The notes: a model not told the origin generated them from the sequence alone. DNA of 55,467 nucleotides from Blautia sp. An81 (GCF_002161285.1 NZ_NFHH01000025.1:1-55467), one strand, 5' to 3'. Positions 33,927-43,044 are shown, numbered from the stretch's first letter. A program made the numbers and translations.

Positions 33927-35540
33927 ATGGACTACAAAAAAGTACTTAGGCTTCACTTTATGAATCATCTCAGCAGCCGCGAAATCGCCGAAAGCTGCGG
34001 CGACTGCAGCAAAACAACTGTCAACGAGTTCCTGAAGCGGTTCAGAGAGAATCCGGAACTCTCATACCCTTTACCGGCAGATGTCACGAATGAATACATC
34101 GGAAACATGCTTTATAAAAAGCCTGGTGTATCGGCGGATCAGCTCCTTTACCGGGATTTCAACAAGGAAGCTGTCTATAAGGCTCTGGCCCGCAAAGGAG
34201 AAACCCTGAAGCATCTGTGGCAGAAATACAATGCTGTAGGTGTCGTAGATGGAAAGAAGCCAATGAGCTACCGCCAGTACTGCAGACGTTACAGCGAATG
34301 GGCGGATTCCAAACAGCTGACCTTCCACATCCAGCGTTATCCCGGCGTCAATCTCGAACTGGATTATGCGGGAAAACAGCTCTATCTGCATAGCCGCCGG
34401 AACCCGGAAGAGACCACAAAGGTAACCATTTTTATCGCAGCCCTCACCTACAGTGATTACTTTTACGCTGAGGGAATGACCGAATGTGATATCCGGAACT
34501 GGATCCGGGTCAACAATAATGCGCTGGCCTATTTTGGCGGCGTGACGCCGACAGTCACCCCGGATAATTGTAAAGTAGCAGTTGCCCGGAACAAGGACTG
34601 GATCAGCCCTGTCCTGAATAAAGATTTCCAGGCATGGGCAGAGCATAACAATACGGTATTAACCCCGGCCAAAGTAAAATCACCCCGCTGGAAACCAGTC
34701 GTGGAAGGCCACGTAAAGATCATTACCATGCACATCCTCGTGGACATGGAGGATATGGTCTTTTATTCGCTGGATGATTTAAACCGTGTCCTGATGGAAA
34801 GGGTGGATGCTGAGAACCGGAAGCCCTTTGATGGCCTCACCTATTCCCGGTACGATCTCTTTACAACAGAAGAGAAGGAGTCTCTCCTGCCACTTCCGCC
34901 CAGCCGATTCGAATACCTTGAACGAAAGACTGTTAAAGTAGCACAGGATTTCTCCTTCACCTTCGACAAGGTCCATTATAGCATGCCGCGGAAATATCTG
35001 CGACAGGAACTTGAGATCCGGGCAGGGGAAAAAGAGATCTATGTCTATAATAAACACGGAGATCTCATTCGGACGCATAAGCGCAGCTACACGCCGAAAG
35101 ACTGGGTGATCATCCCCTCGGATATGCCCGCCGAATACAAAGACTATGGCTATTGGACAGTCCCTTATTTCCAGCAGAAAGCATCTGCTATCGGCCCCAG
35201 AACCCGGGCTTTGATCGATACAGTCATTCAGAAATATGCCTATCCGGTACAGTCATTCCGAAGCTGCTTTGGTATTTTGCGATATGCGGAAAAGTACTCA
35301 CCGGAAGCTCTCGAACGCTGCTGTAAAGACGCTGTCTTGGCTGGGAGATGCAACTACTCTTATATCTGTAACACAATCTCAACCTACCATAAGGAGCCAG
35401 CGCAGAATACGGTACCACAGAGCAAAACTAAAGAAGAGGCTGCTGCGGCCGTTTCCGGCGCCTACAAAGATGATGACAGCAAGTATTCCCTTAAAAACCT
35501 GCTGAAGCGTCAGGAAACGGAGGCCGGCAATGAAGAATGA
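33927..35540 (+). CDS. istA: IstA transposase of the IS21-family element
   Basis: DDE transposase of 537 residues. N-terminal helix-turn-helix (LSSREIAESCGDCSKTTVNEFL), then the RNase H-like core with Asp in NLELDYAGKQ, Asp in TPDNCKVAV and Glu in KPVVEGHVK, followed by the C-terminal beta-barrel (FDKVHYSMPRKYL). CTGGAGG precedes the ATG. Overlaps istB by 11 nt. Confidence 0.93.
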   Translation: MDYKKVLRLHFMNHLSSREIAESCGDCSKTTVNEFLKRFRENPELSYPLPADVTNEYIGNMLYKKPGVSADQLLYRDFNKEAVYKALARKGETLKHLWQKYNAVGVVDGKKPMSYRQYCRRYSEWADSKQLTFHIQRYPGVNLELDYAGKQLYLHSRRNPEETTKVTIFIAALTYSDYFYAEGMTECDIRNWIRVNNNALAYFGGVTPTVTPDNCKVAVARNKDWISPVLNKDFQAWAEHNNTVLTPAKVKSPRWKPVVEGHVKIITMHILVDMEDMVFYSLDDLNRVLMERVDAENRKPFDGLTYSRYDLFTTEEKESLLPLPPSRFEYLERKTVKVAQDFSFTFDKVHYSMPRKYLRQELEIRAGEKEIYVYNKHGDLIRTHKRSYTPKDWVIIPSDMPAEYKDYGYWTVPYFQQKASAIGPRTRALIDTVIQKYAYPVQSFRSCFGILRYAEKYSPEALERCCKDAVLAGRCNYSYICNTISTYHKEPAQNTVPQSKTKEEAAAAVSGAYKDDDSKYSLKNLLKRQETEAGNEE

Positions 35541-36267
35541 GACTACCGATATCTATGAGATGTTGGACACACTATCCCTGCCGGTGGCTGCCCAGCGCTT
35601 TGTGGAGCTGTCTGAAAGCCCCGAATTGGGCAGCTATACCGCTTTGCAGTTCATCCGTGAAGTCCTGGAGCCTCAATACATAGAAACCCTCAATAAGCGG
35701 TTTGAAACCAATCTGCGACTCAGCAGCCTGATCAACAAAGGAGCGGTAGCCGAGAACCTGAAAACCGGTAACGGACGCATTTATAATGATGCCACTGTTG
35801 AACAGGTCCTGACATTCCACTTTGCTGAAAACCGGCAGAATGTGGGAGTCTATGGAGTCACCGGTGCTGGTAAGTCCTATTTCCTGTCTGCCTGTTGTGT
35901 AGAAGCGTGCAGGCGTAATTACCGTTGTAAGTTTGTAGACTATAGCGATCTGTTGGACGAACTGATCGTCCTCAACCGGCAGGAAGACCTGAACAAGTAC
36001 CGTAAGAGGATCCGGTACTATGCGCGGATCCAGCTGCTGTTCATTGATGACTTTGCTATCAGCCGGTATTCCGAGGAAGGGATCAAGATCCTATACCATC
36101 TCATAAAACTTCGGGATGACCTTGGAACCTCCACCCTCTTCACCTGTCAGTATTCACCAGATGAGTGGGGAAACCAGCTGAGTGACGAGAAGGAGTGCTA
36201 CGGCAAACTTGACGGAATACGGCGCAGGCTGACTACAGGCTTTACCGTACTGATTGAGAAGGCATAG
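35530..36267 (+). CDS. istB: IstB ATP-binding helper protein
   Basis: AAA+ ATPase of 245 residues that assembles with the transposase and selects the target. Walker A GVTGAGKS at residues 109-116, Walker B LLFIDDFAIS, and the C-terminal arginine region. Its ATG lies inside the end of istA. Complete. Confidence 0.93.
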   Translation: MKNETTDIYEMLDTLSLPVAAQRFVELSESPELGSYTALQFIREVLEPQYIETLNKRFETNLRLSSLINKGAVAENLKTGNGRIYNDATVEQVLTFHFAENRQNVGVYGVTGAGKSYFLSACCVEACRRNYRCKFVDYSDLLDELIVLNRQEDLNKYRKRIRYYARIQLLFIDDFAISRYSEEGIKILYHLIKLRDDLGTSTLFTCQYSPDEWGNQLSDEKECYGKLDGIRRRLTTGFTVLIEKA

Positions 36268-36417
36268 CCTTCTGGAACAACAATCACTACAGGCTAGCAG
36301 GGTGGAGTCCCTCTCTGCCCTGCACCCCTGTACCACTCTCTAAAACTGGCCGTTTAATATGGCCCTGTCTGGCCGGGAAATGCGGCCCTGCTGGCCGCGG
36401 AAAATGGCTATTTGCAA

Positions 36418-36580
36418 TTAGCACTCATCTCTTGGCTCGTTTGGGGTGGTTTTGTCCTGTGGTGTCAGAGCCCGTAAAGCCTTATTTTACAAGGTTTTTG
36501 CGGGTTCTTACTTTTTGTCTGAGAGCGTCAAAATTCGTCATTTTTTGCTAAAATGGTGTAGTAAATGGTGTAGTAAAATG
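36418..36580 (+). repeat. Left terminus of element E
   Basis: TTAGCACTCA at 36418, then TCTCTTGG, GGTGGTTTTGTCCTGTGGTGTC, a stem-loop CAGAGCCCG/CGGGTTCTT (36466-36509) and arms ATGGTGTAGTAAATGGTGTAG (36552-36575). It directly follows D's right end (interrupted only by the IS), so D and E are tandem insertions sharing one core. 36581-37120 is AT-rich and shows no gene. Confidence 0.65.
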
Positions 36581-37122
36581 GGCAGTAATAAGCATGGAAA
36601 CCTAAATCAATCAGATATTGATAAAATCCAAAAGTAAATGATTTCAGTTTACAGGATGTAAAAGATCCACTGTCAGCGTTCAGCCGTTTGATTACCCAAA
36701 CGATAAGAAAGTGTTGTAGGGTATCTTTGATACCTTTTAGATGGAGTTTTCTATGCTACGTGACAGTGTCGAGTTGTAGGCAAAAGTCATTAGTAATTTA
36801 ATCCATCTTATTAATTAAAGACATTCCGATGAATGGCAGGGTTATGATGTTTTTGGGGTATATATAAAATCTGATCAGTGTTTTTGCCGTTAACGCATGG
36901 GAAAATCTGCTGAGTTCTATATTCACATGAGGTGTCTCTGCTTGTGCCTGAAATTGTGGTAAATCAACTAAAAGGAAGAAAAGAAATTAAAATATTGGAA
37001 ATTAAGACTTGCTGTTTAATATAATTTAATGTTGTATAGCCCTTAAGACGTCGATTTTGGCTGATATTATTTTGGTTACAAAATATCAATAATATTTTTA
37101 CAAGTGATGGTAATAAAAGATA

Positions 37123-37151
37123 TTGACACTTATGCGGCGTGGTGATATACT
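37123..37151 (+). promoter_or_regulatory. Strong sigma-70 promoter of the three-gene cassette
   Basis: TTGACA at 37123, exactly 17 nt, TATACT at 37146. AAAGGAGA at 37193-37200 then serves the first gene. A consensus promoter with no visible operator suggests constant expression. Confidence 0.8.
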
Positions 37152-37205
37152 GAGCGTAGAAAGATTATCGGAACTGGTAATAAATATTATAGAAAGGAGA
37201 CTAAC

Positions 37206-37685
37206 ATGCTAGTTTCAAAAAACATACAGATAGAATTTGCAGATTCCTCAATGAAGGCTATCGATGCTATTCATGATATTCGAGAAGGAGTAAGAAGTGC
37301 ATCTTTAAATCTTTATTCTCGTCATGATGTACAAATCCAAACACCGATGATTTATGGTGAGGATAAGGTTGTAGTAGAGATGAAAATACCGGAAGATAGA
37401 GTTGAGTCATTCTCAATTGGGCCACATCTTAAGGGTGTAGCAAATTATTTGCTTAAGAGATGTAACGGACGTTATGACCAGTATGTAGTAGGAAAGAGAT
37501 TGTTGGTATATACAGAAGTTGCAGCACCAAATGCGTCAGACAATCGATTCCCTATGGAAGATCGGTTAGAGGCAGTTGCTAAATTTGCAAAATTATTAGA
37601 AAGGTCAGATGAAGAGGCGATGGATGCCATCAGGCATATTTTGGTTATTTTGAATAATACAGAAGACAAGATTACAGGACTGTAG
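37206..37685 (+). CDS. Unknown protein, first gene of a three-gene cassette
   Basis: 159 residues, soluble, mixed alpha/beta, e.g. DKVVVEMKIPEDRVESFSIG and a C-terminal helix EEAMDAIRHILVILNN. No family recognised. AGAAAGGAGAC precedes the ATG by 5 nt. The next gene begins 16 nt downstream. A strong promoter and tight spacing show that the three genes act together; an antitoxin, sensor or adaptor role is possible but not shown. Confidence 0.6.
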   Translation: MLVSKNIQIEFADSSMKAIDAIHDIREGVRSASLNLYSRHDVQIQTPMIYGEDKVVVEMKIPEDRVESFSIGPHLKGVANYLLKRCNGRYDQYVVGKRLLVYTEVAAPNASDNRFPMEDRLEAVAKFAKLLERSDEEAMDAIRHILVILNNTEDKITGL

Positions 37686-37700
37686 AAGGAGTGAGATAAC

Positions 37701-37868
37701 ATGAATGAAAGGACATATGAAAATTGGTCACAAAGTGCATCAGAGGTTGCAAAGAATTCTTCGCTTTCTATTTCCCTTGATGGATGGCCAGCAGCAGCTA
37801 CTTTGATTTCAATACCAACAGCAGTTGTACTAGTCTATGCAATCAAGACATTTGCAGCGCATGCTTGA
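37701..37868 (+). CDS. 55-residue single-TM peptide, second gene of the cassette
   Basis: MNERTYENWSQSASEVAKNS..., then a hydrophobic helix from about residue 29 to 50 (AAATLISIPTAVVLVYAIK) and a short AAHA tail. GAAGGAGTGAG is 6 nt upstream, a good ribosome site. The size and TM fit a membrane effector, holin-like toxin or anchor. It is easily missed because of its length. No known family recognised. Confidence 0.6.
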   Translation: MNERTYENWSQSASEVAKNSSLSISLDGWPAAATLISIPTAVVLVYAIKTFAAHA

Positions 37869-37923
37869 TAAGATGTAGTAGCTAGAGGATGAAAATGGAA
37901 GATATGAAGAAGGAGGACTAAGC

Positions 37924-39105
37924 ATGATTGATGATGTATTAAAAAGAGAGCTAATAGAACATAAAATATTCTCTGCATGGCAGTTTATGGAATACACTGA
38001 AAAAAATATAGCTACTGTAGAGTACTGTGCAAATACTATCGATAGTTTAATTAAGAAAATGACTATGAAGACTGTTCGTTGGCAACAGGATATTTCAGCG
38101 GATCTTGTGGATGACGTGACTGAGGAAGGGAAACCAGTAAAGCGATTATCTGTAACAACTGAAAATTCACCTACATATGAAGTAAGAGTAGCCGGTGAAA
38201 AGGTTGACCCTTGGTTTTTGTTTGATAAGCTTTTACGAGATTTTTTTCAGTACATCATGAATAGCTTTGATTCTATAAGTCAAATAATTAATGCAGGACT
38301 TCTTGCTAATCGAGGTAAAAAAGTAGATTCATGTGATATCCAAATGATGATCAAATGTTTTGACCAGCAAACATATAGCACATCATTTCCACAGATGCAC
38401 ACATGGCTAGATAATATAAGTAATTCGACAGAGTTCCGGTATATTGAAGCAATTAACAATAGAACTAAACATACAGCTGATATAGCAAATAAATTATCGA
38501 TGGGTATTCTAGGAAGCCCTAATACAACACAAATTGGCTCATTTTTCCGTAAGGGTGAGTCGCATGAAAAAAAGGAACTAAATGACCAATTGCAAGCCTC
38601 ATTCAAGTTTCTTAAGGATTCATGGAAAGATTTTCTGAATGTATTTAAAGCTGAGTATGTAAAGGATATTTATACAGAAAACAGACGACACAACATCACG
38701 GGGGTACGTCAACAAAAATTGAAAGATCGACCAGGTCAAGATTTATCCTATGCATATATTAGTGCTGAAACTACATTCGATGCTATGCCGGATGAAATCT
38801 ATGTTCTTTTAGTAAATGATAATGGAGAGGATGTATTTGCGCATGAGAGCCCGTTTAACACGATTCTTGTAACTGGAGATACAAATATAAATGTCCTTGG
38901 TAGGTATATTTCTGATGAAGAAATCGGAGATGATTGCCTGCTTCATTATCGTAAGTATATCAAGGATAAAAATGTGCAGGGAACCTCATGTATGTTCTAT
39001 GTTCAACGAGAAAAAGCTGTTTTTTATCATAAGAATCCTTATTTTAATGTGGAGTCAGTTTCTGATGATCAAGAATTTTTAATGAGAACATCTCTTCCAT
39101 TTTAG
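37924..39105 (+). CDS. Unknown 393-residue protein, possibly HEPN-like, third gene of the cassette
   Basis: Mostly helical in the first 270 residues. A helix FDKLLRDFFQYIMNSFDSISQI and the later motif NNRTKH (residues 178-183) recall HEPN-type folds, where an Arg/Asn...His set can form an RNase site; the spacing is not the canonical Rx4-6H, so this is a suggestion only. The C-terminal third (about 275-393) is a beta-rich domain (EIYVLLVNDNGED...ILVTGDTNINV). AAGGAGGAC precedes the ATG. AT-rich (about 36% GC). Confidence 0.55.
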   Translation: MIDDVLKRELIEHKIFSAWQFMEYTEKNIATVEYCANTIDSLIKKMTMKTVRWQQDISADLVDDVTEEGKPVKRLSVTTENSPTYEVRVAGEKVDPWFLFDKLLRDFFQYIMNSFDSISQIINAGLLANRGKKVDSCDIQMMIKCFDQQTYSTSFPQMHTWLDNISNSTEFRYIEAINNRTKHTADIANKLSMGILGSPNTTQIGSFFRKGESHEKKELNDQLQASFKFLKDSWKDFLNVFKAEYVKDIYTENRRHNITGVRQQKLKDRPGQDLSYAYISAETTFDAMPDEIYVLLVNDNGEDVFAHESPFNTILVTGDTNINVLGRYISDEEIGDDCLLHYRKYIKDKNVQGTSCMFYVQREKAVFYHKNPYFNVESVSDDQEFLMRTSLPF

Positions 39106-39108
39106 AAA

Positions 39109-39240
39109 GAAGCCTCGCTACTGGAGTAAAATCCAGTGGTGGGGGAATGTAGTTGAATTTTGGATTGTTTAGAGTGGTTTTGTCCCACCGTATTAGAGCC
39201 ATGAAGTCTTAGTTAGCAAGATTTTGATAAGGATAGTCGT
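39109..39240 (+). repeat. Hairpin and degenerate left terminus (element F)
   Basis: TACTGGA/TCCAGTG forms a hairpin after the cassette (39119-39140). From 39163 the sequence GTTTAGAGTGGTTTTGTCCCACCGTATTAGAGCC resembles, with many changes, the GTGGTTTTGTCCTGTGGTGTCAGAGCC block of the C, D and E left ends, but the stem is damaged and neither core nor arm sites are clear. 39241-39450 shows no gene. Confidence 0.35.
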
Positions 39241-39455
39241 AAAGAACAGTAAAAACAAGGCATTGCGGACAGCAACAGACAGGGATTTTGCTTAAATTGA
39301 ATATTGGACAGGATAAGGGATGTTGTTTTATAGCAGTATCCCTTTTCTGTTGCCTCTGTATGCCTCTCAGCGGGCAGACCACTATAGAGGGATTTTGCCT
39401 ATGCATTATTCGAAAACGTTCCTGGAATACAATATAAAGTACATGCATATTTGAA

Positions 39456-39512
39456 TTCGTTCCGAAATTACTATCATTCGTTCTTTACATTTCTGTTTCG
39501 TTCCTTTATAAT
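39456..39512 (+). promoter_or_regulatory. Promoter of the AAA/subtilase pair with three phased repeats
   Basis: TTCGTTCC at 39456, TTCGTTCT at 39477 and TTCGTTCC at 39497 are spaced 21 and 20 nt, two helical turns, so they face one side of DNA. TATAAT at 39507 abuts the last copy, and no good -35 is present; the middle repeat region replaces it. This suggests a regulator-controlled promoter. Confidence 0.55.
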
Positions 39513-39530
39513 AAGATGGGAGGTGTAATA

Positions 39531-40655
39531 ATGAAATATTCTATTGAAATTGGCAAGATTATAGAAGGTGCATTAAAGCACGATCAAACCAAAGTTATTA
39601 ATTATACAAAACAATTAGTATCAAAATTGGAAAAGGATAATGATTCCCGCTCTGCAACTAAATTTCAGCGTTTATTATCTGCTCAAGCCGAGACAGCCTT
39701 GACTCCTATGAATACTTCTAATCCTATTTCTATTCCTGTAGATACTGAATCAAGGATGAACCTTGCTGATATTATTTACCCATATCAAAATGATATTGAG
39801 GTTATTCTCTCAAAACGGAATGAGGAAAAATTAGACTCATTTATTTTAAGTTATCAAAATGCTGATAAACTTAATTCTCTTGGAATAAATGTATCTAACT
39901 CACTGCTGTTATATGGACCGCCTGGATGTGGAAAAACTAAATGTGCCTACTTAATTGCTAAACAATTAAATTTGCCACTCGTTGTTGCTAGGTTAGATAG
40001 TTTAATTTCTTCATACCTCGGTACTACTGCTAAAAATATTCGTAGCCTGTTTGAGTTTGCACAAAAAATGCCTTGTGTATTATTTTTAGATGAATTTGAC
40101 GCTATTGCCAAGGCTAGAGATGATAACAACGAGCTTGGAGAATTGAAACGCGTTGTTAATAGTCTTTTACAGAATATCGATACAATGAGCAAAGACAGCT
40201 TAATTTTAGCAGCTACCAATCATCAGCAGTTACTTGATCCTGCAATATGGAGAAGATTTGACTATAAATTGGAAATAGAATTGCCTGATAAAGACGCTAT
40301 TGTAGAATTAGTCACTTTATTTTCCAATGGTATATACGAATTTAGCCAAAAGGAAATTTTAGAAATTTCAACTTTACTGGATGGACAAAGTGGTTCTGAT
40401 ATAGAAGAGATTATAACCAAATCCATAAGAAATTCTGTTATCCATAACTCTCCTTTTAGCGTATCTAGTATTTATGAAGAACTGTTTATTACCCAAAATA
40501 TTATTCCTCAAAACTGTAATGATTCACGAGAATTATTAAAAATCAAGGCAAAATATTTACGAAACAAAGATTCAAAAGTTTTTAGTTTACAGACAATCGC
40601 TGACATCTTAGGTAGTTCAAAAACAACTATTCAAAAACTTGTGAAGGAGGTTTAA
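39531..40655 (+). CDS. ietA: AAA+ ATPase of an IetAS-type pair (IetA-like)
   Basis: 374 residues. Helical N-terminal domain (1-90), AAA core with Walker A GPPGCGKT (129-136) and Walker B VLFLDEFDAI (Asp187, Glu188), sensor-1 AATNHQ, arginine finger region AIWRRFD, and a C-terminal helix-turn-helix-like end (QTIADILGSSKTTIQKL). In IetAS, known first as a plasmid-stability pair in Agrobacterium and later as an anti-phage system, the ATPase is coupled to a subtilase. ATG 39531 has GGGAGGTG 7 nt upstream; the ATG at 39516 overlaps that site. Two nt separate it from the protease gene. Confidence 0.82.
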   Translation: MKYSIEIGKIIEGALKHDQTKVINYTKQLVSKLEKDNDSRSATKFQRLLSAQAETALTPMNTSNPISIPVDTESRMNLADIIYPYQNDIEVILSKRNEEKLDSFILSYQNADKLNSLGINVSNSLLLYGPPGCGKTKCAYLIAKQLNLPLVVARLDSLISSYLGTTAKNIRSLFEFAQKMPCVLFLDEFDAIAKARDDNNELGELKRVVNSLLQNIDTMSKDSLILAATNHQQLLDPAIWRRFDYKLEIELPDKDAIVELVTLFSNGIYEFSQKEILEISTLLDGQSGSDIEEIITKSIRNSVIHNSPFSVSSIYEELFITQNIIPQNCNDSRELLKIKAKYLRNKDSKVFSLQTIADILGSSKTTIQKLVKEV

Positions 40656-40657
40656 TT

Positions 40658-42934
40658 ATGAGCGAAAACAATCTACCAATAAAGTTAGTTCTTCCCAAAA
40701 CAACAGATATTGTTCCGAATACTGGGGGCGGAAAAATAAAATTTTTTGGAGAAGTAACTCCGGAGTTGAAAAAAGAAATAACTAACAAATTTGAAACTTT
40801 GCTATCTTTTTATTCAGATGTTTTTAATGAGAATGAAGCAATTCCCGCTGTGGGGAAAATAACGGTAAAACCTGAAGCTATTGCAAAATCACATAAACCA
40901 TCTGATCTGTGTAGGAATTGTCCAATTATCGGTAGCGAAGATTTAGATGAACTCTATATTAAGGTCAATAGAAAAAACATTCAGGAAACAATAGAGATGG
41001 TAAAAAACCCACCATCACAAAAATTTCAAGCCAACATGACCGCGATAGTTGATATTCAACCTATTACGCCAGAAGAAAAAATTTCACCAACACTCCAGTC
41101 TATTGCACAGGAAGATTTTAACTCTATTAAAAAAGTTATTAAACTTAAAGTCTTTGATTTTGATGATGACTTTGATAATGCACAAATTTGGGACTATGTG
41201 ACACGAAAATTATGTTTACTCCATTTTGAAGATAAATATGAAATTATTTCATATGGTGATCAGATTAAATTTTTGAAAATGGAAGTTACTTCTTATGATG
41301 ATATTATTAAACTGGCTTCTATTAACGGAGTAAAAACTGTTAGTTTTTTTCAAGAGTACTCTCTTCCTCTGAGTGATTTTTCGACGACTGAATTACAAAC
41401 CTTATTGGATTCTGAGTACAGGGATAGCGATGTTACCATCGGAATTATTGATGGTGGAATAAGTGACGATAATCCATTTTTAAAGCCTTATGTTGTTGCA
41501 CGTGAAGAATATGTAAATAAAGTTTATCAAAATCCACAACATGCCACATTTATTGCATCGACTATACAATATGGAAATGTTTTAAATAATATTTCTGCAT
41601 CCACAGCTTACCGTTTTAAATTTGTAGATATTGTTGCCATTCCAAATAGTGATAAAGATTTTGGATTAACTGATTCCATTACAGAAGATGATCTGATGGA
41701 GATTATTGAAGAAGTAATGGAGAAATATTCGTCTACTACTAAAATATGGAATTTATCTCTAGGCATTGAAAATAAACCTTGTGATGGTTCAATGTCTGAT
41801 TTAGGAGTGTTTTTAGATTATATTCAAGACACATACCATGTACAAGTCTTTGTTTCTAGTGGAAATGTAAATAGCCTGCCCCTTAGAAATTGGCCACCTC
41901 AAAAAGGTATTGGAGAGCATGACCGCCTTATATCACCAGCTGATTCTATTCGTGCTATAACAGTAGGTTCTGTTGCCTTATTTGATTCCGCAGATTCGAT
42001 TGTTAAATTTAATGAGCCTTCACCTTTTAGCCGAAGAGGACCTGGCGCCAACTATATTGTTAAGCCTGACATTGTTGATTATGGTGGTAATTGTTCTACA
42101 TCATACAAAATTGATGGTTTAGGAGTAAAAGGATTAGATTCTGGCGGAAAAATAGTTGAGGGTAATGGTACAAGTTATTCAACTCCTCGATCGTTACAGA
42201 AATATGCCTCTATATATGAAGAAATGATCGAGCCTGATTTACTCCTTGCTAAAGCAATGTTAATACATTCTGCCAGAATGAACTCTCGTGAGTTGTTGGA
42301 TGAACATCCTGACAATATTAAATATTATGGATTTGGGATTCCTTCTGCTGATACACAAGATATTTTACAATGCAGTAAAGATTGCGTAACGCTTGTTTTC
42401 AAACAAAAAATATCTCAGGGTTCACATCTGGAAATGTATGATTTCCCATATCCAAAGTCTCTTATCAAAAACAACAAATATATTGGTGAAATAGGAATGA
42501 CCCTTGCCTACTTACCGCCTCTTGACCCGAAATATGGTCGTGAATATTGTAGAACTAATATTGATGTTAGTTTTGGAACATATTCATACATAGATGGCGG
42601 AAAAACTGATTATAAAGGACAAGTTCCTCTTGAAACAAAGTGGGATGAAAAATTTGAAGCAGCGCGAGTAGAACACGGGTTTAAATGGAGTCCTATAAAA
42701 TCCTATTACAGAAAACTAAGCAGAGGAATACGCCTAGAGGACGGATGGAAACTTAGAGTTGACTTAACTCCACGAAATGGGCTGTATGTACCATCGCAAG
42801 AATTTGTTTTAATTATTACCATAAAAGATTCAAATGGTAATGATATTTATTCAGAGATAACTAATGGATTAAGAGAAAGAGGTTATGCAACTAATAATAT
42901 CGAAACGAAATATCAGGTTCGTCAAAGACAATAG
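40658..42934 (+). CDS. ietS: Subtilisin-like S8 serine protease of the IetAS-type pair (IetS-like)
   Basis: 758 residues, no signal peptide, so cytoplasmic. An N-terminal region of about 250 residues precedes the S8 domain. The triad is complete: Asp265 in IIDGG, His295 in NPQHATF, Ser506 in GNGTSYSTPR. The His motif is not the classic HGTHVA, as is usual in this subfamily. A C-terminal beta-sandwich-like domain follows (about 600-758). Expected to be held inactive until a trigger and then to cleave host or phage proteins with its AAA partner. AAGGAGG lies before the ATG. A terminator follows. Confidence 0.85.
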   Translation: MSENNLPIKLVLPKTTDIVPNTGGGKIKFFGEVTPELKKEITNKFETLLSFYSDVFNENEAIPAVGKITVKPEAIAKSHKPSDLCRNCPIIGSEDLDELYIKVNRKNIQETIEMVKNPPSQKFQANMTAIVDIQPITPEEKISPTLQSIAQEDFNSIKKVIKLKVFDFDDDFDNAQIWDYVTRKLCLLHFEDKYEIISYGDQIKFLKMEVTSYDDIIKLASINGVKTVSFFQEYSLPLSDFSTTELQTLLDSEYRDSDVTIGIIDGGISDDNPFLKPYVVAREEYVNKVYQNPQHATFIASTIQYGNVLNNISASTAYRFKFVDIVAIPNSDKDFGLTDSITEDDLMEIIEEVMEKYSSTTKIWNLSLGIENKPCDGSMSDLGVFLDYIQDTYHVQVFVSSGNVNSLPLRNWPPQKGIGEHDRLISPADSIRAITVGSVALFDSADSIVKFNEPSPFSRRGPGANYIVKPDIVDYGGNCSTSYKIDGLGVKGLDSGGKIVEGNGTSYSTPRSLQKYASIYEEMIEPDLLLAKAMLIHSARMNSRELLDEHPDNIKYYGFGIPSADTQDILQCSKDCVTLVFKQKISQGSHLEMYDFPYPKSLIKNNKYIGEIGMTLAYLPPLDPKYGREYCRTNIDVSFGTYSYIDGGKTDYKGQVPLETKWDEKFEAARVEHGFKWSPIKSYYRKLSRGIRLEDGWKLRVDLTPRNGLYVPSQEFVLIITIKDSNGNDIYSEITNGLRERGYATNNIETKYQVRQRQ

Positions 42935-42967
42935 AATATTCATTAGAATCGCAGACCGTAGATAAAG

Positions 42968-42992
42968 GCCCCGGCTTGATCCGGGGCTTTTC
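42968..42992 (+). terminator. Rho-independent terminator after the protease gene
   Basis: GCCCCGG, CTTGAT loop, CCGGGGC, TTTTCC. A compact, GC-rich terminator. Confidence 0.9.
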
Positions 42993-43044
42993 CTCTGTAG
43001 TTATCCTGATTCCATTTATCTTTCATCTTTTTGAAAAAATAAAG

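Larger units (their letters stand above)
33770..36416 (+). mobile_element. IS21-family insertion sequence, intact, 2647 bp
   Basis: It starts TGCAGATTGCC and ends GGCTATTTGCA (5'-TG...CA-3'). Extra subterminal copies of GGCC-rich words lie at both ends (ACATTAAACGGCC on the left, GGCCGTTTAATATGG on the right), as in IS21 multiple terminal repeats. A 5-bp target duplication ATTAG flanks it (33765-33769 and 36417-36421). It carries istA and istB. Removing IS and one ATTAG rebuilds the core TTAGCACTCA. Confidence 0.9.
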
